A stretch of 64,000 nucleotides of DNA from Variovorax sp. IB41 (GCF_016405905.1 NZ_JAEFCB010000029.1:1-64000), one strand, 5' to 3'. Positions 32,298 through 45,164 are shown, counted from the stretch's first letter. Notes: generated by a model not told the origin, from the sequence alone. Program-made: numbers and translations.

Positions 32298-33389
32298 TTA
32301 CTTCAGGTCGTCGGCGATGACCTTGACGATGCGCTGCGCGTTGGCCGAGCTTTCGGGCGCGCCGGCTTCATTGAGCACCGAGACGGTGGTCGATTCGCCC
32401 TGGCTCTTCACGAGGATGCGGAACTTGATCGGCTTTTCGTCCTTGGACGAGCTGCTGAACAGCTTGCCGAAGAAGCCTTCTTCCTTCTTGTCGGGGTTCG
32501 GCGTCACGTAGCGCACGAAGTAGATGCCGGCGCTGCGGTCGCGGTCTTCCACGGTGAAGCCGGTGCGGTCCAGGGCGAGGCCGACGCGGCGCCATGCGCG
32601 GTCGAACCCTTCGCTGATCTGCACCACGGGCTGGTTGCCCACGCTGGCGATGGTGGCGGTCTTCGCCGGTGCCGAGGTGGCGGCCAGGATCTTCGACTGC
32701 TCTTGCGAGACGCCCAGCTTGACCATCAGGCGGCGCAGGAACTCGGTTTCCAGTTCGGGGTCGCTCGGGCGCGGCTGCCACACGGTCTGGTCCTGGCGCG
32801 AGTTGTTGTAGACCTCCTGCATGCCGCGGTGGCTGATGAAGATCTCGGTGCCGTTCGTCGTGCGTTCGATGCGGGTGCGGAAGCGGTCGAGTTCGCCGGT
32901 CGAGTAGACCGAGTCGACCAGCTTGCCCAGCGTGCCGCGGATGATGTCCTGCGGCAGCTTGGCTCGGTTCTCGGCCCAGTCGGTTTCCATGATGCCCAGG
33001 TTGCGCTGCTCGGTGGTCAGGAGGAAGCCGCTTTCCTGCCAGAAGTCCTTCACCGGGTCCCAGAGCTGGTCGGGCGTGCGGTTGACGACGATCCAGCGCT
33101 GCGTGCCTGCGCGCTCCATGCGCACGTCGCCGATGTTGGAGACGGCGGTGGGAACACCTGGTGCGTTCGCGACGCCGGCCTGGTAGGCGTTGGCGGTGAC
33201 TGCGCCGCCGGGCACTGCGTAGCGGTTGTCGCGCGAGAGCTGCGACAGGTCGGGCGGGACTTCGAGCGTCGGGGCCTTGCCGGCGCTCTTGTAGTCGATC
33301 TTGTCGCTCTCGAGCACGGAGCAGGCGGCGAGGCTGGCAACCAGGGTGGCCAGCAGTGCATATCGCGAAAGTTGCGAAAGGTTCTTCAA
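32298..33389 (-). CDS. bamC: outer-membrane assembly lipoprotein BamC
   Basis: BamC is a lipoprotein of the BAM complex that folds outer-membrane beta-barrel proteins. The 363-residue product has a lipobox LAAC (Cys at about residue 23), the unstructured N-terminal stretch with the conserved APTLEVPPDLSQL motif that binds BamD, and two helix-grip domains (about 95-215 and 255-360). It lies downstream of dapA on the same strand, as in E. coli, with a 143-base gap that may contain its own promoter. Confidence 0.92.
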   Translation of the reverse strand: MKNLSQLSRYALLATLVASLAACSVLESDKIDYKSAGKAPTLEVPPDLSQLSRDNRYAVPGGAVTANAYQAGVANAPGVPTAVSNIGDVRMERAGTQRWIVVNRTPDQLWDPVKDFWQESGFLLTTEQRNLGIMETDWAENRAKLPQDIIRGTLGKLVDSVYSTGELDRFRTRIERTTNGTEIFISHRGMQEVYNNSRQDQTVWQPRPSDPELETEFLRRLMVKLGVSQEQSKILAATSAPAKTATIASVGNQPVVQISEGFDRAWRRVGLALDRTGFTVEDRDRSAGIYFVRYVTPNPDKKEEGFFGKLFSSSSKDEKPIKFRILVKSQGESTTVSVLNEAGAPESSANAQRIVKVIADDLK

Positions 33390-33532
33390 CGTCGTCTTCC
33401 TTGTTGGAATGGTTCGGTCAATCTATGGGCCGCAGTGCCCGCCATCTCTGAGCACAGTTCGGGCAAAAGGTTGCTTAACCTTGTTGCGGCCAGGGAAACA
33501 TCAAATCGCGAGGCGTGTGTCGGGGAGGGCGC

Positions 33533-34423
33533 TCAGTCCTTGAGCAAGCCGGTGGCGCGCAGCGCACCCTCGACCGCCGGACGGCTGGCTTCACCGAGTT
33601 CGGTGAGCGGCAGGCGCAGGGTGCCACCGCACAGGCCGAGCCGGGCCATGGCCCACTTGAGCGGAATCGGATTGGGCTCGACGAACAGGTTGCGGTGCAG
33701 CGGCATGAGCTCGAACTGGATCTGCATCGCGCGCTTCACGTCGCCGGCAAGCGCCGCCACGCACAGCTCGTGCATCTTGCGCGGCGCGATGTTGGCCGTG
33801 ACGCTGATGTTGCCCTGGCCGCCGCAGAGCATGAGCGCGACGGCGGTCGGGTCGTCGCCCGAATAGACGGCAAAGTTCTTGGGCAGGTCGCGAATGAGCC
33901 ACTGGGCGCGTTCGATGTTGCCGGTGGCTTCCTTGATGCCGATGATGCCGGGCACTTGCGCCAGGCGCAGCACGGTGTCGTGCGCCATATCGGCGACGGT
34001 GCGGCCGGGCACGTTGTACAGCACGACGGGCAGGTCGCCCACGGCCTCGGCGATGGCCTTGAAGTGCTGGTACTGGCCTTCCTGCGTCGGCTTGTTGTAG
34101 TAGGGCACGACCTGCAGCTGCGAATCGGCGCCCACGCCCTTGGCGAACTTGGCCAGCTCGATCGCTTCCTTCGTCGAATTGGCGCCGCAGCCGGCCATCA
34201 CGGGCACGCGGCCCTTGGCTTGCTCGACCGAGACGCGGATGATTTCGCAGTGCTCTTCGACGTCGACCGTCGGCGATTCGCCGGTGGTGCCGACCACGCC
34301 GAGGCAATCGGTGCCTTCGTCGATGTGCCAGTCGATGAGTCGCCGCAGGGCGGGGTAGTCGACACTGCCGTCGTCGTGCATCGGCGTGACGAGCGCGACG
34401 ATGCTGCCTGTCAGTTGCTCCAA
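33533..34423 (-). CDS. dapA: 4-hydroxy-tetrahydrodipicolinate synthase
   Basis: DapA condenses pyruvate and aspartate semialdehyde, the first lysine- and diaminopimelate-specific step. The TTG at 34423 is chosen ([15 protein letters not shown] read as Met-Glu-Gln), giving 296 residues, close to the family norm of about 292; no nearer ATG fits the conserved N-terminus. Motifs are GTTGESPT, the catalytic Tyr in [16 protein letters not shown] and the Schiff-base Lys in [10 protein letters not shown]. It precedes bamC. Confidence 0.94.
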   Translation of the reverse strand: MEQLTGSIVALVTPMHDDGSVDYPALRRLIDWHIDEGTDCLGVVGTTGESPTVDVEEHCEIIRVSVEQAKGRVPVMAGCGANSTKEAIELAKFAKGVGADSQLQVVPYYNKPTQEGQYQHFKAIAEAVGDLPVVLYNVPGRTVADMAHDTVLRLAQVPGIIGIKEATGNIERAQWLIRDLPKNFAVYSGDDPTAVALMLCGGQGNISVTANIAPRKMHELCVAALAGDVKRAMQIQFELMPLHRNLFVEPNPIPLKWAMARLGLCGGTLRLPLTELGEASRPAVEGALRATGLLKD

Positions 34424-34502
34424 GGGGGAATCTCTTTGTCGGTGGACGAAAGCGCCGATTCTACTTACTCCGGGCCCCGCCAAGACAGCCGGCCCTGTCC
34501 CC

Positions 34503-35072
34503 TCAGTTTCCCTTCAGGAGGGCGCGCGGGGGCTGGCCGGTCACCGGGGCCGACGGGCGGATGGCGGCAATACGCTGCACGAAGCGGGCCGGTTCGGCCA
34601 GGAACCCGTCCTCGTAGGCCACCACGCGCAGACCCCGGCAGGCGGCCAGCAGCTCGCCGGGCTGCAGCAGGAAGTCGGCCCGCGACGGCTTGCCCACGGT
34701 TTCGTTGCCCGCGGCGAAGGTCTCGTAGAGCAGCACGCCGCCAGGGGCCACGGCGGCCACGATGTCGGCCATGCGGTCGCGCCACAGGTAGTTGGTGACG
34801 ACCACTGCGCCAAAGGTCTGGCCTGTGAAAGGCCAGGGGCCGGACTCGATGTCGGCCATGACGGTCTGCCCGAAGGCGCGTGCTGCCCCAGTGGCTTCCG
34901 GCGACCGGTCGACGCCCGTGACGGGATGCCCGCGCCCGGCAAACCACTGCATGTGCCGGCCCGAGCCGCAGGCCACGTCGAGCACGGTCGCGTCAGTGGC
35001 CAGCAGGTGCGACCAGCGCACGATCCATTCCGAAGGCGCACCCGTTCCGTGCAGTGGCGCTGCATCTTTCAT
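34503..35072 (-). CDS. class I SAM-dependent methyltransferase
   Basis: This is a 189-residue methyltransferase with the nucleotide-binding motif [31 protein letters not shown] (about 29-60) and the later TNYLWRDR motif. It resembles TehB-like small-molecule methyltransferases. The substrate cannot be told. It is followed leftward by dapA after 79 bases and lies 16 bases downstream of a tiny membrane-protein gene. Confidence 0.85.
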   Translation of the reverse strand: MKDAAPLHGTGAPSEWIVRWSHLLATDATVLDVACGSGRHMQWFAGRGHPVTGVDRSPEATGAARAFGQTVMADIESGPWPFTGQTFGAVVVTNYLWRDRMADIVAAVAPGGVLLYETFAAGNETVGKPSRADFLLQPGELLAACRGLRVVAYEDGFLAEPARFVQRIAAIRPSAPVTGQPPRALLKGN

Positions 35073-35088
35073 GGCAGATCGACCCGCC

Positions 35089-35229
35089 TCAGAAGCACGA
35101 CCACACCTGGTCGACCAGCGTCACGAGAAATTCCGGATGGGTATAGAGCATGAACACGCCCCCCAGCGCCGCCAGCACGGCCGCGAGCCAGCCGGCGTGG
35201 GCGAGGTGGTGGCGCATTTGCGAGGTCAT
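35089..35229 (-). CDS. very small single-pass membrane protein
   Basis: This is a 46-residue product starting at the ATG at 35229, ending just before the methyltransferase gene. It has one membrane helix (GWLAAVLAALGGVFMLYTHPEFLVTLVDQVW). It fits in the otherwise empty 174 bases between the MFS and methyltransferase genes on the same strand, 17 bases from the MFS stop and 16 from the methyltransferase start, which supports it being a real small gene. Function is unknown. Confidence 0.55.
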   Translation of the reverse strand: MTSQMRHHLAHAGWLAAVLAALGGVFMLYTHPEFLVTLVDQVWSCF

Positions 35230-35246
35230 GGTCCGATTGTCCGCAA

Positions 35247-36470
35247 TCAGCCCGGCACCGCCGCCGGTCCGGTCCCGCGGGCGATGGCGTGTTCCTTGAC
35301 CGGCAGGTTGATCAGCGCCGCGAACACGCCCAGCGCGATCGCGATGTACCAGACGATGTCGTAGCTCCCGGTGGTGTCGTACAGGTAACCGCCCAGCCAC
35401 ACGCCCAGGAACGAGCCGACCTGGTGGCTCAGGAACACGAAGCCGCTCAACATCGACAGGTGCGCCACCCCGAAGATGCCCGCCACGATCGCATTGGTCG
35501 CGGGCACGGTCGAGAGCCAGAGGAAGCCCATCGCCGCCGAGAACACGTACACGCTGACCGGCGAGATCGGCACGATCAGGAACAGCGCGATCGACACCGC
35601 CCGCGCGAAGTAGATCGCCGCGAGGATCTTGCGCTTGGCCAGCGTCTGCCCCAGCAGGCCGACCGTGTACGTGCCGAACACGTTGAAGAGCCCGATCAGC
35701 GCCAGCGCATAGCCGGCCACGTCGGCCGACAGGCTCCGGTCGCGCAGGTACGTCGGCATGTGGATGCCGATGAACGCCAGCTGGAAGCCGCAGACGAAAT
35801 AACCCGCCATCAGGAGGCCGAAGCTCGGGTAGCGGAAGGCTTCGCCCACCGCCTGCAGCACCGACTGCTCACGATGGCCGGCCAGGGCCTCGCGCCGCGG
35901 CTCGCGCAGGCCGAAGGCCAGCGGCACGATCACCAGCACCAGCACCGCGAGCACCGCTAGCGCGGTCTGCCAACCCAGGTGGCCGATCAGGCGCCCCTCG
36001 ATGGGCGCCATCAGGAACTGGCCGAACGAGCCGGCGGCGGCCGCCACGCCCATCGCCCAGGAGCGCCGCTCTGCCGGAATCTGCCGCCCGATCACGCCGT
36101 AGATCACCGCGTAGGTGGTGCCCGCCTGCGCCGCGCCGATCAGCACCCCCGCGCTCAGGGTGAACAGCAGCGGCGTCGGCGAATGCGCCATGCCCAGCAG
36201 CCCCAGCCCGTAGAAGATCGCCCCGCCGATCAGCACCCGGAACGCGCCGAACCGGTCGGCCAGCATGCCCGCGAACACGCCGAAGATGCCCCACGAGAGG
36301 TTCTGGATCGCGAGAGCGAAGGAGAAGGTCTGCCGGCTCCAGTCCTGCGCCTGGGTGATCGGCTGCAGCCAGAGCCCGAAGCCGTGGCGGATGCCCATCG
36401 AGAGCGTGACGATCATGGCGCCGCAAAAGAGCACTTGCTTGATCGATAGGGTGGGCGTTGGAGCTTGCAT
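35247..36470 (-). CDS. major facilitator superfamily transporter (oxalate/formate- or monocarboxylate-like)
   Basis: This is a 12-segment inner-membrane carrier of the major facilitator superfamily, 407 residues from ATG at 36470. The motif between segments 2 and 3 reads GMLADRFGAFRVL, a good MFS A-motif, and GLWLQPITQAQDW in the first loop resembles the oxalate/formate antiporter and monocarboxylate group. A GTG six codons upstream is an alternative start. No linked catabolic gene identifies the substrate. Confidence 0.85.
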   Translation of the reverse strand: MQAPTPTLSIKQVLFCGAMIVTLSMGIRHGFGLWLQPITQAQDWSRQTFSFALAIQNLSWGIFGVFAGMLADRFGAFRVLIGGAIFYGLGLLGMAHSPTPLLFTLSAGVLIGAAQAGTTYAVIYGVIGRQIPAERRSWAMGVAAAAGSFGQFLMAPIEGRLIGHLGWQTALAVLAVLVLVIVPLAFGLREPRREALAGHREQSVLQAVGEAFRYPSFGLLMAGYFVCGFQLAFIGIHMPTYLRDRSLSADVAGYALALIGLFNVFGTYTVGLLGQTLAKRKILAAIYFARAVSIALFLIVPISPVSVYVFSAAMGFLWLSTVPATNAIVAGIFGVAHLSMLSGFVFLSHQVGSFLGVWLGGYLYDTTGSYDIVWYIAIALGVFAALINLPVKEHAIARGTGPAAVPG

Positions 36471-36625
36471 GCCGTCGAATGTAGCCACTTGCGTGCTGTG
36501 GCAGGCGGGCGGGCGGCCGAAGCCATTGATGATTTATCGGGGGCGTTTCAATGCGCATCCGGCATCAAAGCGCCTGCTGTATGGGTATCCAGTTGTTTGG
36601 CGGCGACTGACTACAATCCGCCCCC

Positions 36626-38614
<1,989 letters not shown>

Positions 38615-38648
38615 TTTCCCGGACCCGAGGCATTCTTCACGACAGGGC

Positions 38649-39107
38649 ATGAACAGGCACCAGATCATCTGCGGTTCGTTGGCATGGGCTTGCGCCGCGG
38701 GCGCGATCCTCATGGTGGCGCGCGCCCATCCGGTGGTCACGCCGCCGGACATGCTCTTTGCCGGCCTCGTTGTCCTGCTGGCAGTGCTGTTCGTCTGGAT
38801 GGGCTGGTGGGACGACGCGGCCAACGACGGCCCCGAACCCAGCTGGCTGGAGCGCGCCGTGGCCACCGGGTGGCTGTGGATGCGCCGGATCGTCTGCTGG
38901 ACCGCGGCCGCCGCCTTTCTCGCGGTCGCCGTGAGGCTGCTCGCCGATGGCATCGAAGTGCGGCAGGTGCCGTTCTTCCTCGCCGCGGTGATGCTGGGCG
39001 TGCTGCTGATCTGGGTCGGCCTGAAGGGCACGGGGCGCGTGCGCAGCCTGAGCGACGACGCCGCGGTCCACGCCGGGCGCCGCAAGCGCTACGGCTGGTG
39101 GTTCTGA
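38649..39107 (+). CDS. small integral membrane protein of unknown function
   Basis: I do not recognise a family. The 152-residue product has about four membrane helices (IICGSLAWACAAGAILMVA, LFAGLVVLLAVLFVWMGWW, RIVCWTAAAAFLAVAVRLL, VPFFLAAVMLGVLLIWVGL) with a tryptophan-rich loop and a basic C-terminus. It starts 34 bases after parE and is followed 19 bases later by the lytic transglycosylase gene, so it is probably part of a parE-to-parC transcription unit. Confidence 0.72.
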   Translation: MNRHQIICGSLAWACAAGAILMVARAHPVVTPPDMLFAGLVVLLAVLFVWMGWWDDAANDGPEPSWLERAVATGWLWMRRIVCWTAAAAFLAVAVRLLADGIEVRQVPFFLAAVMLGVLLIWVGLKGTGRVRSLSDDAAVHAGRRKRYGWWF

Positions 39108-39126
39108 GGCAAGGGCCCGCATCGCC

Positions 39127-40017
39127 ATGACACGCTGGCTTCGTCCGTTCCTCCTGTGTGCGGCCCTCGTGCTGTCGCAGCAGGGCGCGCACGCCGCTGA
39201 CATCTACGGCTACATCGACAGCAAGGGCGTCGCGCACTTCGCCTCCGAGAAGATCGACGAGCGTTACCAGATCTTCTTTCGCGGCGGCCAGAGCTTCGAC
39301 ACGGCGCAGGGCATCTCCCCGCTTGGGCGCAACGGCCGCAAGATCGACGGCAAGGTGCCGCCCGCCTCGCAAACGTTGCTCGCGCTCTTCGAGGCCTCGC
39401 CCAGCTACAAGACCGCCAAGTCGGCATTGCGCGATGCGTCGAACAAGCACTCGATCGACTACGAACTGCTGCAGGCGCTGATCGCCACCGAATCGGGCTT
39501 CGACGCGCAGGCCGTCTCGCCCAAGGGCGCGATGGGCCTCATGCAGCTCATGCCCGCGACCGCGCAGCGCTACGGCGTCGCGGCGGACAAGCGCAGCACC
39601 ATCGAGAAGAAGCTGTTCGATCCGCGCATCAACATCGCCGCGGGTTCGCGGTACCTGCGCGACCTGATCGCGATGTTCCCGGGGCAGATCGAACTCGCGC
39701 TCGCCGCCTACAACGCGGGAGAGGGCGCGGTGCAGCGCGCGGGCAACAAGATCCCGAACTACAAGGAAACGCAGAACTACGTGCAGACCGTGCTGCAGCT
39801 GTACGCCTACCTCAAGCCCTCGGTGGCAACGGGCGGCGGCGGCGCGCGCGGCGGCAAGACGCCGGGGCGCATCCGCATGGAGCTGGTGGTGCCCAAGGGC
39901 GGGGCGCTGGGCCGTGGCAACATGCCGCCCGATTCGCCCGGCGGCATGCCCGCGATGCCAGACATTCCCGAGCAACCGCAGGTGCCGGCCGGCGCGGTCG
40001 AGCCGCCCGTGTCCTGA
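39127..40017 (+). CDS. soluble lytic murein transglycosylase-like protein
   Basis: This periplasmic enzyme of the Slt/MltC type is expected to cleave the glycan strands of peptidoglycan. The 296-residue product has a signal peptide ending at AHAAD, a short N-terminal domain (ADIYGYIDSKGVAHF...) and an SLT domain at about 105-215. The catalytic Glu is E122 in LIATESGFDAQAVSPKGAMGLMQLMPATAQRYG, and the family motif AYNAGEGAVQ follows. The C-terminal 75 residues are Gly/Pro-rich. Confidence 0.9.
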   Translation: MTRWLRPFLLCAALVLSQQGAHAADIYGYIDSKGVAHFASEKIDERYQIFFRGGQSFDTAQGISPLGRNGRKIDGKVPPASQTLLALFEASPSYKTAKSALRDASNKHSIDYELLQALIATESGFDAQAVSPKGAMGLMQLMPATAQRYGVAADKRSTIEKKLFDPRINIAAGSRYLRDLIAMFPGQIELALAAYNAGEGAVQRAGNKIPNYKETQNYVQTVLQLYAYLKPSVATGGGGARGGKTPGRIRMELVVPKGGALGRGNMPPDSPGGMPAMPDIPEQPQVPAGAVEPPVS

Positions 40018-40030
40018 AGAGGAGCCAGCC

Positions 40031-41152
40031 ATGCACCGTCGAAGCTTCGTCCTCGCGACCGCCGCCTGCGCGGTGGGCGGCGCCGCGCGCGCCCAGCATG
40101 CGGCCACGCACGACACGCTGCCGGCAGCGCCTTCGTCGAAGGAACCCTACGCGCGATTGCAAGGCGGCGTGCCGCACCACATGACGCCCGAGCAGGAGTC
40201 GCAACGCGTCACCGACAGCCCCGCGCCTGCCGGCCCGCAAGGCCGCTGGATGGCGCGCGCCGCCTTGCCGATCCCGCGCAGCGAAATGGCCTGGGCGACC
40301 GCCGCGATGGGCCGCATGCACGTGGTCGGCGGCTACGGCGAAGGCGCGGTCAACCGCGACTACCACCACATCTACGACCCGAAGGCCGACCGCTGGCTCG
40401 ACGGCGCGCCGCTGCCGCGCGGCGCCAACCACGTCGCGGTGACGGCAGAGGACGGTCGCGTCTACGCGCTCGGCGGCTTCGTCGAGCAGAACCGCCGCTC
40501 GGACACCAACGCCTACGTCTACGACATCGCGGCCAACCGGTGGACCGCGATTGCGCCGTTGCCGCGTCCGCGCGGCGCGGCGGCCGCGGTGATGCTCGGC
40601 GGCGCGCTGCACCTGATCGGCGGCGCCTCGGAGCCCGCGGTCGAGCGCGCGAGCGTCGGCTGGCACGAGGTGTACGACCCGAAGGCCGACCGCTGGACGG
40701 CACGCAAGCCGCTGCCCGGCGCGCGCGACCACGTGGGTTGCGTCTCGCACGGCAACCAGATCCACGTGATCGGCGGGCGCTTCAACACCTTCGAATACAA
40801 CACCGACCTGCACCACGTCTACCTGCCCACGCGCGACACCTGGGAGCTGCGCGCGCCGCTGCCCACCGCGCGCTCGGGCCATGGCCTCGTGGTGTACCGG
40901 GGCCGCTTCTTCGCCATGGGCGGGGAGGGGGGCTTCCTCGTGGGCGGCGTGCCGCGCCAGGCCAAGGTGTTCGGCCAGATGGAAAGCTACGACCCCGTGG
41001 ACGACACCTGGCAGCGCCATGCCCCGATGACCACGCCGCGCCATGCCGTCGGCGCCGCGGTGATCGGCGATTTCATCTACGTGGCCGGCGGCGGCGCGGT
41101 GCTCGGCGGTGCCGTGCAGTCCGCGGTGCACGAGGCTTTCACACTGGGCTGA
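40031..41152 (+). CDS. secreted Kelch-repeat protein
   Basis: This 373-residue protein begins [22 protein letters not shown], a Tat-like signal peptide. Most of the rest is Kelch repeats, at about 75-370. Units carry the GG doublet after strands and the Trp about 15-20 residues later, for example [10 protein letters not shown]...[28 protein letters not shown]...[17 protein letters not shown], and the later IHVIGGRFN...[13 protein letters not shown]. About six blades are visible, so it should form a beta-propeller. A periplasmic or exported propeller can bind sugars or proteins; no catalytic residue is evident. It lies between parE and parC. Confidence 0.85.
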   Translation: MHRRSFVLATAACAVGGAARAQHAATHDTLPAAPSSKEPYARLQGGVPHHMTPEQESQRVTDSPAPAGPQGRWMARAALPIPRSEMAWATAAMGRMHVVGGYGEGAVNRDYHHIYDPKADRWLDGAPLPRGANHVAVTAEDGRVYALGGFVEQNRRSDTNAYVYDIAANRWTAIAPLPRPRGAAAAVMLGGALHLIGGASEPAVERASVGWHEVYDPKADRWTARKPLPGARDHVGCVSHGNQIHVIGGRFNTFEYNTDLHHVYLPTRDTWELRAPLPTARSGHGLVVYRGRFFAMGGEGGFLVGGVPRQAKVFGQMESYDPVDDTWQRHAPMTTPRHAVGAAVIGDFIYVAGGGAVLGGAVQSAVHEAFTLG

Positions 41153-41204
41153 GCGCAAACCAAGCGCACGGCCTGCAGCAACTGTTTTTCTTTCTCTCTT
41201 CTTC

Positions 41205-43610
41205 ATGGACGACTCCCAACCTCCGCTCGATCTCGCCGGTCCCACCGACGGTGACACCACCCTCACGCTGGCCGACTACGCACAGACCGCCTACCTCGAA
41301 TACGCGCTCAGCGTGGTCAAGGGCCGCGCGCTGCCCGATGTGTCCGACGGCCAGAAGCCGGTGCAGCGGCGCATCCTGTACTCGATGTCGCGCATGGGCC
41401 TGGGGTTCGGCGGCACCAACGGCACCGTGGGCGCCAAGCCGGTCAAAAGCGCGCGCGTGGTCGGCGACGTGCTCGGCCGCTTCCACCCGCACAGCGACCA
41501 GGCCGCCTACGACGCGCTGGTGCGCATGGCGCAGGACTTCTCGCAGCGCTATCCGCTGGTCGACGGCCAGGGCAACTTCGGCAGCCGCGACGGCGACGGC
41601 GCCGCGGCCATGCGCTACACCGAGGCGCGTCTGGCGCGCATCACCAGCCTCTTGCTCGACGAGATCGACGAAGGCACGGTCGACTTCATTCCCAACTACG
41701 ACGGCAGCACCGAGGAGCCGCGCCTCCTGCCCGCGCGGCTGCCCTTCACGCTGCTCAACGGCGCGAGCGGCATCGCCGTGGGCCTGGCCACCGAAATCCC
41801 GAGCCACAACCTGCGCGAGATCGCCGACGCGTGCGTGGCGCTCATCAAGTCGAATGGCAAGCTGAGCGAAGAAGAACTCCTGGCCATCGTGCCCGGCCCC
41901 GACTACCCGGGCGGCGCGCAGATCATCAGCGGCGCGAGCGACATCGCCGACGCCTACCGCACCGGCCGCGGCTCGCTCAAGGTGCGCGCGCGCTGGAAGA
42001 TCGAAGACCTCGCGCGCGGCCAGTGGCAGCTCGTGGTGAACGAGCTGCCGCCCGGCGTGAGCACGCAGAAGGTGCTCGAAGAGATCGAGGAAATCACCAA
42101 CCCGAAGGTCAAGGCCGGCAAGAAGGCGCTCTCGGCCGACCAGACGCAGCTGAAGGCCGCGATGCTCTCGGTGCTGGACGTGGTGCGCGACGAATCGAGC
42201 AAGGACGCCGCCGTGCGCCTGGTGTTCGAGCCCAAGACCTCGCGCATCAGCCAGGAAGAATTCATCACCACGCTGCTCGCGCAGACCTCGCTGGAGACCT
42301 CCTCGTCGATCAACCTCACGATGGTGGGCATCGACGGCAAGCCCACGCAGAAGTCGCTGCGCCAGATGCTCAACGAGTGGATCGCGTTCCGCGAGATCAC
42401 CGTCGAGAAGCGCTCGCGGCATCGCCTGAACAAGGTGCTCGAGCGCATCCACATCCTCGAAGGCCGGCAGCTGGTGCTGCTGAACATCGACGAGGTGATC
42501 GCGATCATCCGCGCGGCGGAAGATCCGAAGGCGGCGCTCATCGCGCGCTTCAATCTCTCTGACGTGCAGGCGGAAGACATTCTTGAAATCCGGCTGCGCC
42601 AGCTTGCGCGGCTCGAAGCCATCAAGATTCAGCAGCAGCTCGACGAGTTGCGTACGGAGCAGAAGAAGCTCGAAGACATCCTGGGCAGCCCGGCCACGCT
42701 GCGCCGCCTGCTGATCAAGGAAATCGAGTCCGATGCCAAGACCTTCGAAGACCCGCGCCGCACGCTGATCCAGGCCGAGAAGCGCGCCGTGGCCGAAGTG
42801 AAGGTGGTGGACGAGCCCGTCACCGTGATCGTGTCGCAGAAGGGCTGGGTCCGCGCGCAGAAGGGCTGGGCCAGCGAGAAGGCCGGTGCGAACGGCGGCA
42901 ACGGTTCTGCAACGCCGGAGTACAGCTTCAAGTCCGGCGACGCGCTCTACGGCGCCTTCGAGTGCCGCAGCGTCGACACGCTGCTGGTCTTCGGCTCCTC
43001 CAAGGACAAGTCGGTGCGCGTCTACACCGTGCCCGTGGCGTCGCTGCCCGGCGCGCGCGGCGACGGCCAGCCTGTCACCACGCTCATCGAGCTCGACGCC
43101 GGCACGCACGTCACGCACTTCTTCGCGGGCCCGGTGGGCGCGAGCGTGCTGCTGGCCAACACCGGCGGCTACGGTTTCATCGCGACGGTGGAAAACATGA
43201 TGTCGCGCCAGCGCGGCGGCAAGGCCTTCATCGACGTGGGCGAGGGCGAACAGCTGTGCCGCCCGTCGCTCGTGGGCGGTGCGAGCGGCGCCGAACCGAT
43301 GCCCGCGGCCACGCACGTGGCCTGCGCCTCGACCGGCGGCCGCATCCTGACCTTCGACATCGCCGAGCTCAAGAGCCTGCCCAAGGGCGGCCGCGGCCTC
43401 ACGCTGATCGACCTGGAACCCAAGGACACCCTGGCGGGCGCCGCGGCCTACACGCGCAGCGTGAAGATCGAAGGCATCGGCCGCGGCGGCAAGGAGCGCG
43501 ACGAGACGCTGGAGATCCGCACCCTCAACAACGCGCGCGGCACCCGTGCGCGCAAGGGCAAGGCGGCCGACCTGGGCTTCAAGCCGGCCAGCATCGTGCG
43601 GGTGTTGTGA
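41205..43610 (+). CDS. parC: DNA topoisomerase IV subunit A
   Basis: ParC is the DNA-cleaving subunit of topoisomerase IV. The ATG at 41205 gives 801 residues. The winged-helix domain contains the quinolone-determining region with [37 protein letters not shown], and the catalytic tyrosine lies in [10 protein letters not shown] coiled-coil and gate region follow (about 350-520) and a C-terminal beta-propeller DNA-wrapping region (about 560-800). An upstream in-frame extension overlaps the Kelch gene and is rejected. The residue before the Asp of the QRDR is His where many ParCs have Ser (FHPHSDQ), as is usual for ParC. Confidence 0.95.
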   Translation: MDDSQPPLDLAGPTDGDTTLTLADYAQTAYLEYALSVVKGRALPDVSDGQKPVQRRILYSMSRMGLGFGGTNGTVGAKPVKSARVVGDVLGRFHPHSDQAAYDALVRMAQDFSQRYPLVDGQGNFGSRDGDGAAAMRYTEARLARITSLLLDEIDEGTVDFIPNYDGSTEEPRLLPARLPFTLLNGASGIAVGLATEIPSHNLREIADACVALIKSNGKLSEEELLAIVPGPDYPGGAQIISGASDIADAYRTGRGSLKVRARWKIEDLARGQWQLVVNELPPGVSTQKVLEEIEEITNPKVKAGKKALSADQTQLKAAMLSVLDVVRDESSKDAAVRLVFEPKTSRISQEEFITTLLAQTSLETSSSINLTMVGIDGKPTQKSLRQMLNEWIAFREITVEKRSRHRLNKVLERIHILEGRQLVLLNIDEVIAIIRAAEDPKAALIARFNLSDVQAEDILEIRLRQLARLEAIKIQQQLDELRTEQKKLEDILGSPATLRRLLIKEIESDAKTFEDPRRTLIQAEKRAVAEVKVVDEPVTVIVSQKGWVRAQKGWASEKAGANGGNGSATPEYSFKSGDALYGAFECRSVDTLLVFGSSKDKSVRVYTVPVASLPGARGDGQPVTTLIELDAGTHVTHFFAGPVGASVLLANTGGYGFIATVENMMSRQRGGKAFIDVGEGEQLCRPSLVGGASGAEPMPAATHVACASTGGRILTFDIAELKSLPKGGRGLTLIDLEPKDTLAGAAAYTRSVKIEGIGRGGKERDETLEIRTLNNARGTRARKGKAADLGFKPASIVRVL

Positions 43611-43801
43611 TGGGCGGCATCGACATCAGCGTCATCGGCCTTTTCATCGCGGTGGTGACCGGCCTCGCCAGCTTCCTGGTGGGCCGGCACTTCCGGATGA
43701 AGCGCGCGGCCAAGCGGCGCGAGAAGGACCGCGCCGCGGCGCAGGCCATCGAGACGCGGCAGGTGCGCCGGGCGCGCGAGCGGCGCGAAAGCGGCAAGTA
43801 A
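43610..43801 (+). CDS. small membrane-anchored basic protein
   Basis: This 63-residue product begins at an ATG that shares its A with the parC stop codon (TGATG), so it is translationally coupled to parC. It has one membrane helix (VIGLFIAVVTGLASFLVG) and a highly basic tail (about 14 Arg/Lys in the last 30 residues). Function is unknown; the layout suggests a small protein tethered to the inner face of the membrane. Confidence 0.65.
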   Translation: MGGIDISVIGLFIAVVTGLASFLVGRHFRMKRAAKRREKDRAAAQAIETRQVRRARERRESGK

Positions 43802-43827
43802 GTAGGGGCGGGGCGCGCAGGCAGTGG

Positions 43828-44949
43828 CTAGCGCAGCCCCTGCCACCACCGCGTGTTCGTCCGGGCCTGCCCCACCGTCACCACCTCGCCGATCACCGGC
43901 GTCGCCAGCTCGATCTTCCTGGCTTCCGTGAGGCTCGCGATGCGGTCCAGCGGGTCGTGCCAGGTGTGGAACGAGAGGTCGAAGGTGCTGTTGTGCACCG
44001 AGAAGAACACCTTGCCGCGCAGGTCCTCGAAGGCCTGCACGCTCTGCTCGGGCGTCATGTGCACGCCGGGCCAGTAGGCGTCGTAGGCGCCGTTTTCCAT
44101 CAGCGCGAGGTCGAAGCCGCCGAAGCGTTCGCCGATCTGCTTGAAGCCCTGGAAGTACCCCGAGTCGCCGCTGTAGAAGATGCGCTGCTCGCCGCTTTGC
44201 ACCACCCATGAAGCCCACAGCGTGCGGCCGCGGTCCGAGAGCGTGCGGCCCGAGAAATGCTGGGCCGGCGTGGCGGTGAGCTTCACGCCGTCGTGCTCGG
44301 CGTCCTGCCACCAGTCCAGCTCGGTCACGCGCTCGGCCGGCACGCCCATCACCACCAGCCGCGAGCGCACGCCCAGCGGCACGAAGTAGCGCTTGACGCT
44401 TTTCGAGAGGTACTCGATGGTCGCCACATCCAGGTGGTCGTAGTGGTCGTGCGAGAGGATCACGCCTTCGATGGGCGGCAACTGCTCCAGCGTGAGCGGC
44501 GGCTTGTGAAAGCGCTTGGGCCCGGCCCACTGCACGGGCGATGCGCGCTCGCTGAAGACGGGGTCGATCAGCCAGTACTTGCCGCGCAGTTTGAGCAGGT
44601 GCGACGAGTGGCCCAGCCGCACCACGTGGTTGGCCTTGGCGTCGAGCGCGTCCAGGTCCTTGGCGCTGATTTCGCGCACGGGAATCGCATCGACCGGCAC
44701 CGTGTCGACCTTGCTGCCGACGATGAAGCGCGACCAGATGCGCCAGGCGCTGGCCGAGGGTTTCTCGTCGGGGTTGGCCATGTTCTGGAAGACGCCGTCG
44801 CGGAACTGCGGCGAGTTCTCGTAGCGGGTTTCACCGCCGCCGGCGGCGCTGCAGCCCGCGACGAAAGCGCAGCCGGCCGCGGCGAGCGCCGTGCCCCGGC
44901 GCAGGAGTTGGGGCAGGTAGGACCCCTGCGAAGCCGAATCGTCAGCCAT
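43828..44949 (-). CDS. MBL-fold lipoprotein hydrolase (NAPE-PLD/RomA-like)
   Basis: This is a 373-residue metallo-beta-lactamase-fold protein related to N-acyl phosphatidylethanolamine phospholipase D and to RomA/UlaG. The metal-binding motif is LSHDHYDHLD (167-172), with later ligands at ATPAQHFSGR and YSGDSGYF. A probable lipobox FVAGC (Cys at 33) follows a hydrophobic N-terminus, so it may be a lipoprotein. The substrate is unknown; phospholipid or acylamide hydrolysis is a guess from the family. Confidence 0.82.
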   Translation of the reverse strand: MADDSASQGSYLPQLLRRGTALAAAGCAFVAGCSAAGGGETRYENSPQFRDGVFQNMANPDEKPSASAWRIWSRFIVGSKVDTVPVDAIPVREISAKDLDALDAKANHVVRLGHSSHLLKLRGKYWLIDPVFSERASPVQWAGPKRFHKPPLTLEQLPPIEGVILSHDHYDHLDVATIEYLSKSVKRYFVPLGVRSRLVVMGVPAERVTELDWWQDAEHDGVKLTATPAQHFSGRTLSDRGRTLWASWVVQSGEQRIFYSGDSGYFQGFKQIGERFGGFDLALMENGAYDAYWPGVHMTPEQSVQAFEDLRGKVFFSVHNSTFDLSFHTWHDPLDRIASLTEARKIELATPVIGEVVTVGQARTNTRWWQGLR

Positions 44950-45164
44950 GGAAAGAACCTCTGGACGTGTGTTTGTGTTGGGCGCGAGACTATCCCGGGC
45001 GCATGTTTCAATGGTTTCAGCGACAGAAACATTCGGCCGGCAGGGGGATTCGCAACCGGGCGCACCGAGCCCGCCGGGCCCGCTCCTATGCCATGCGCTC
45101 TATGGCACGCCGCGCGCCACCCCGGCACACTCGGGCCCTTCATGGCCATGAGAAGGCGATACAC

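Noticed and set aside
41139-43316. 725-residue open frame antisense to parC
   Set aside because: Same reason; it lies entirely over parC and has biased composition with no domain.
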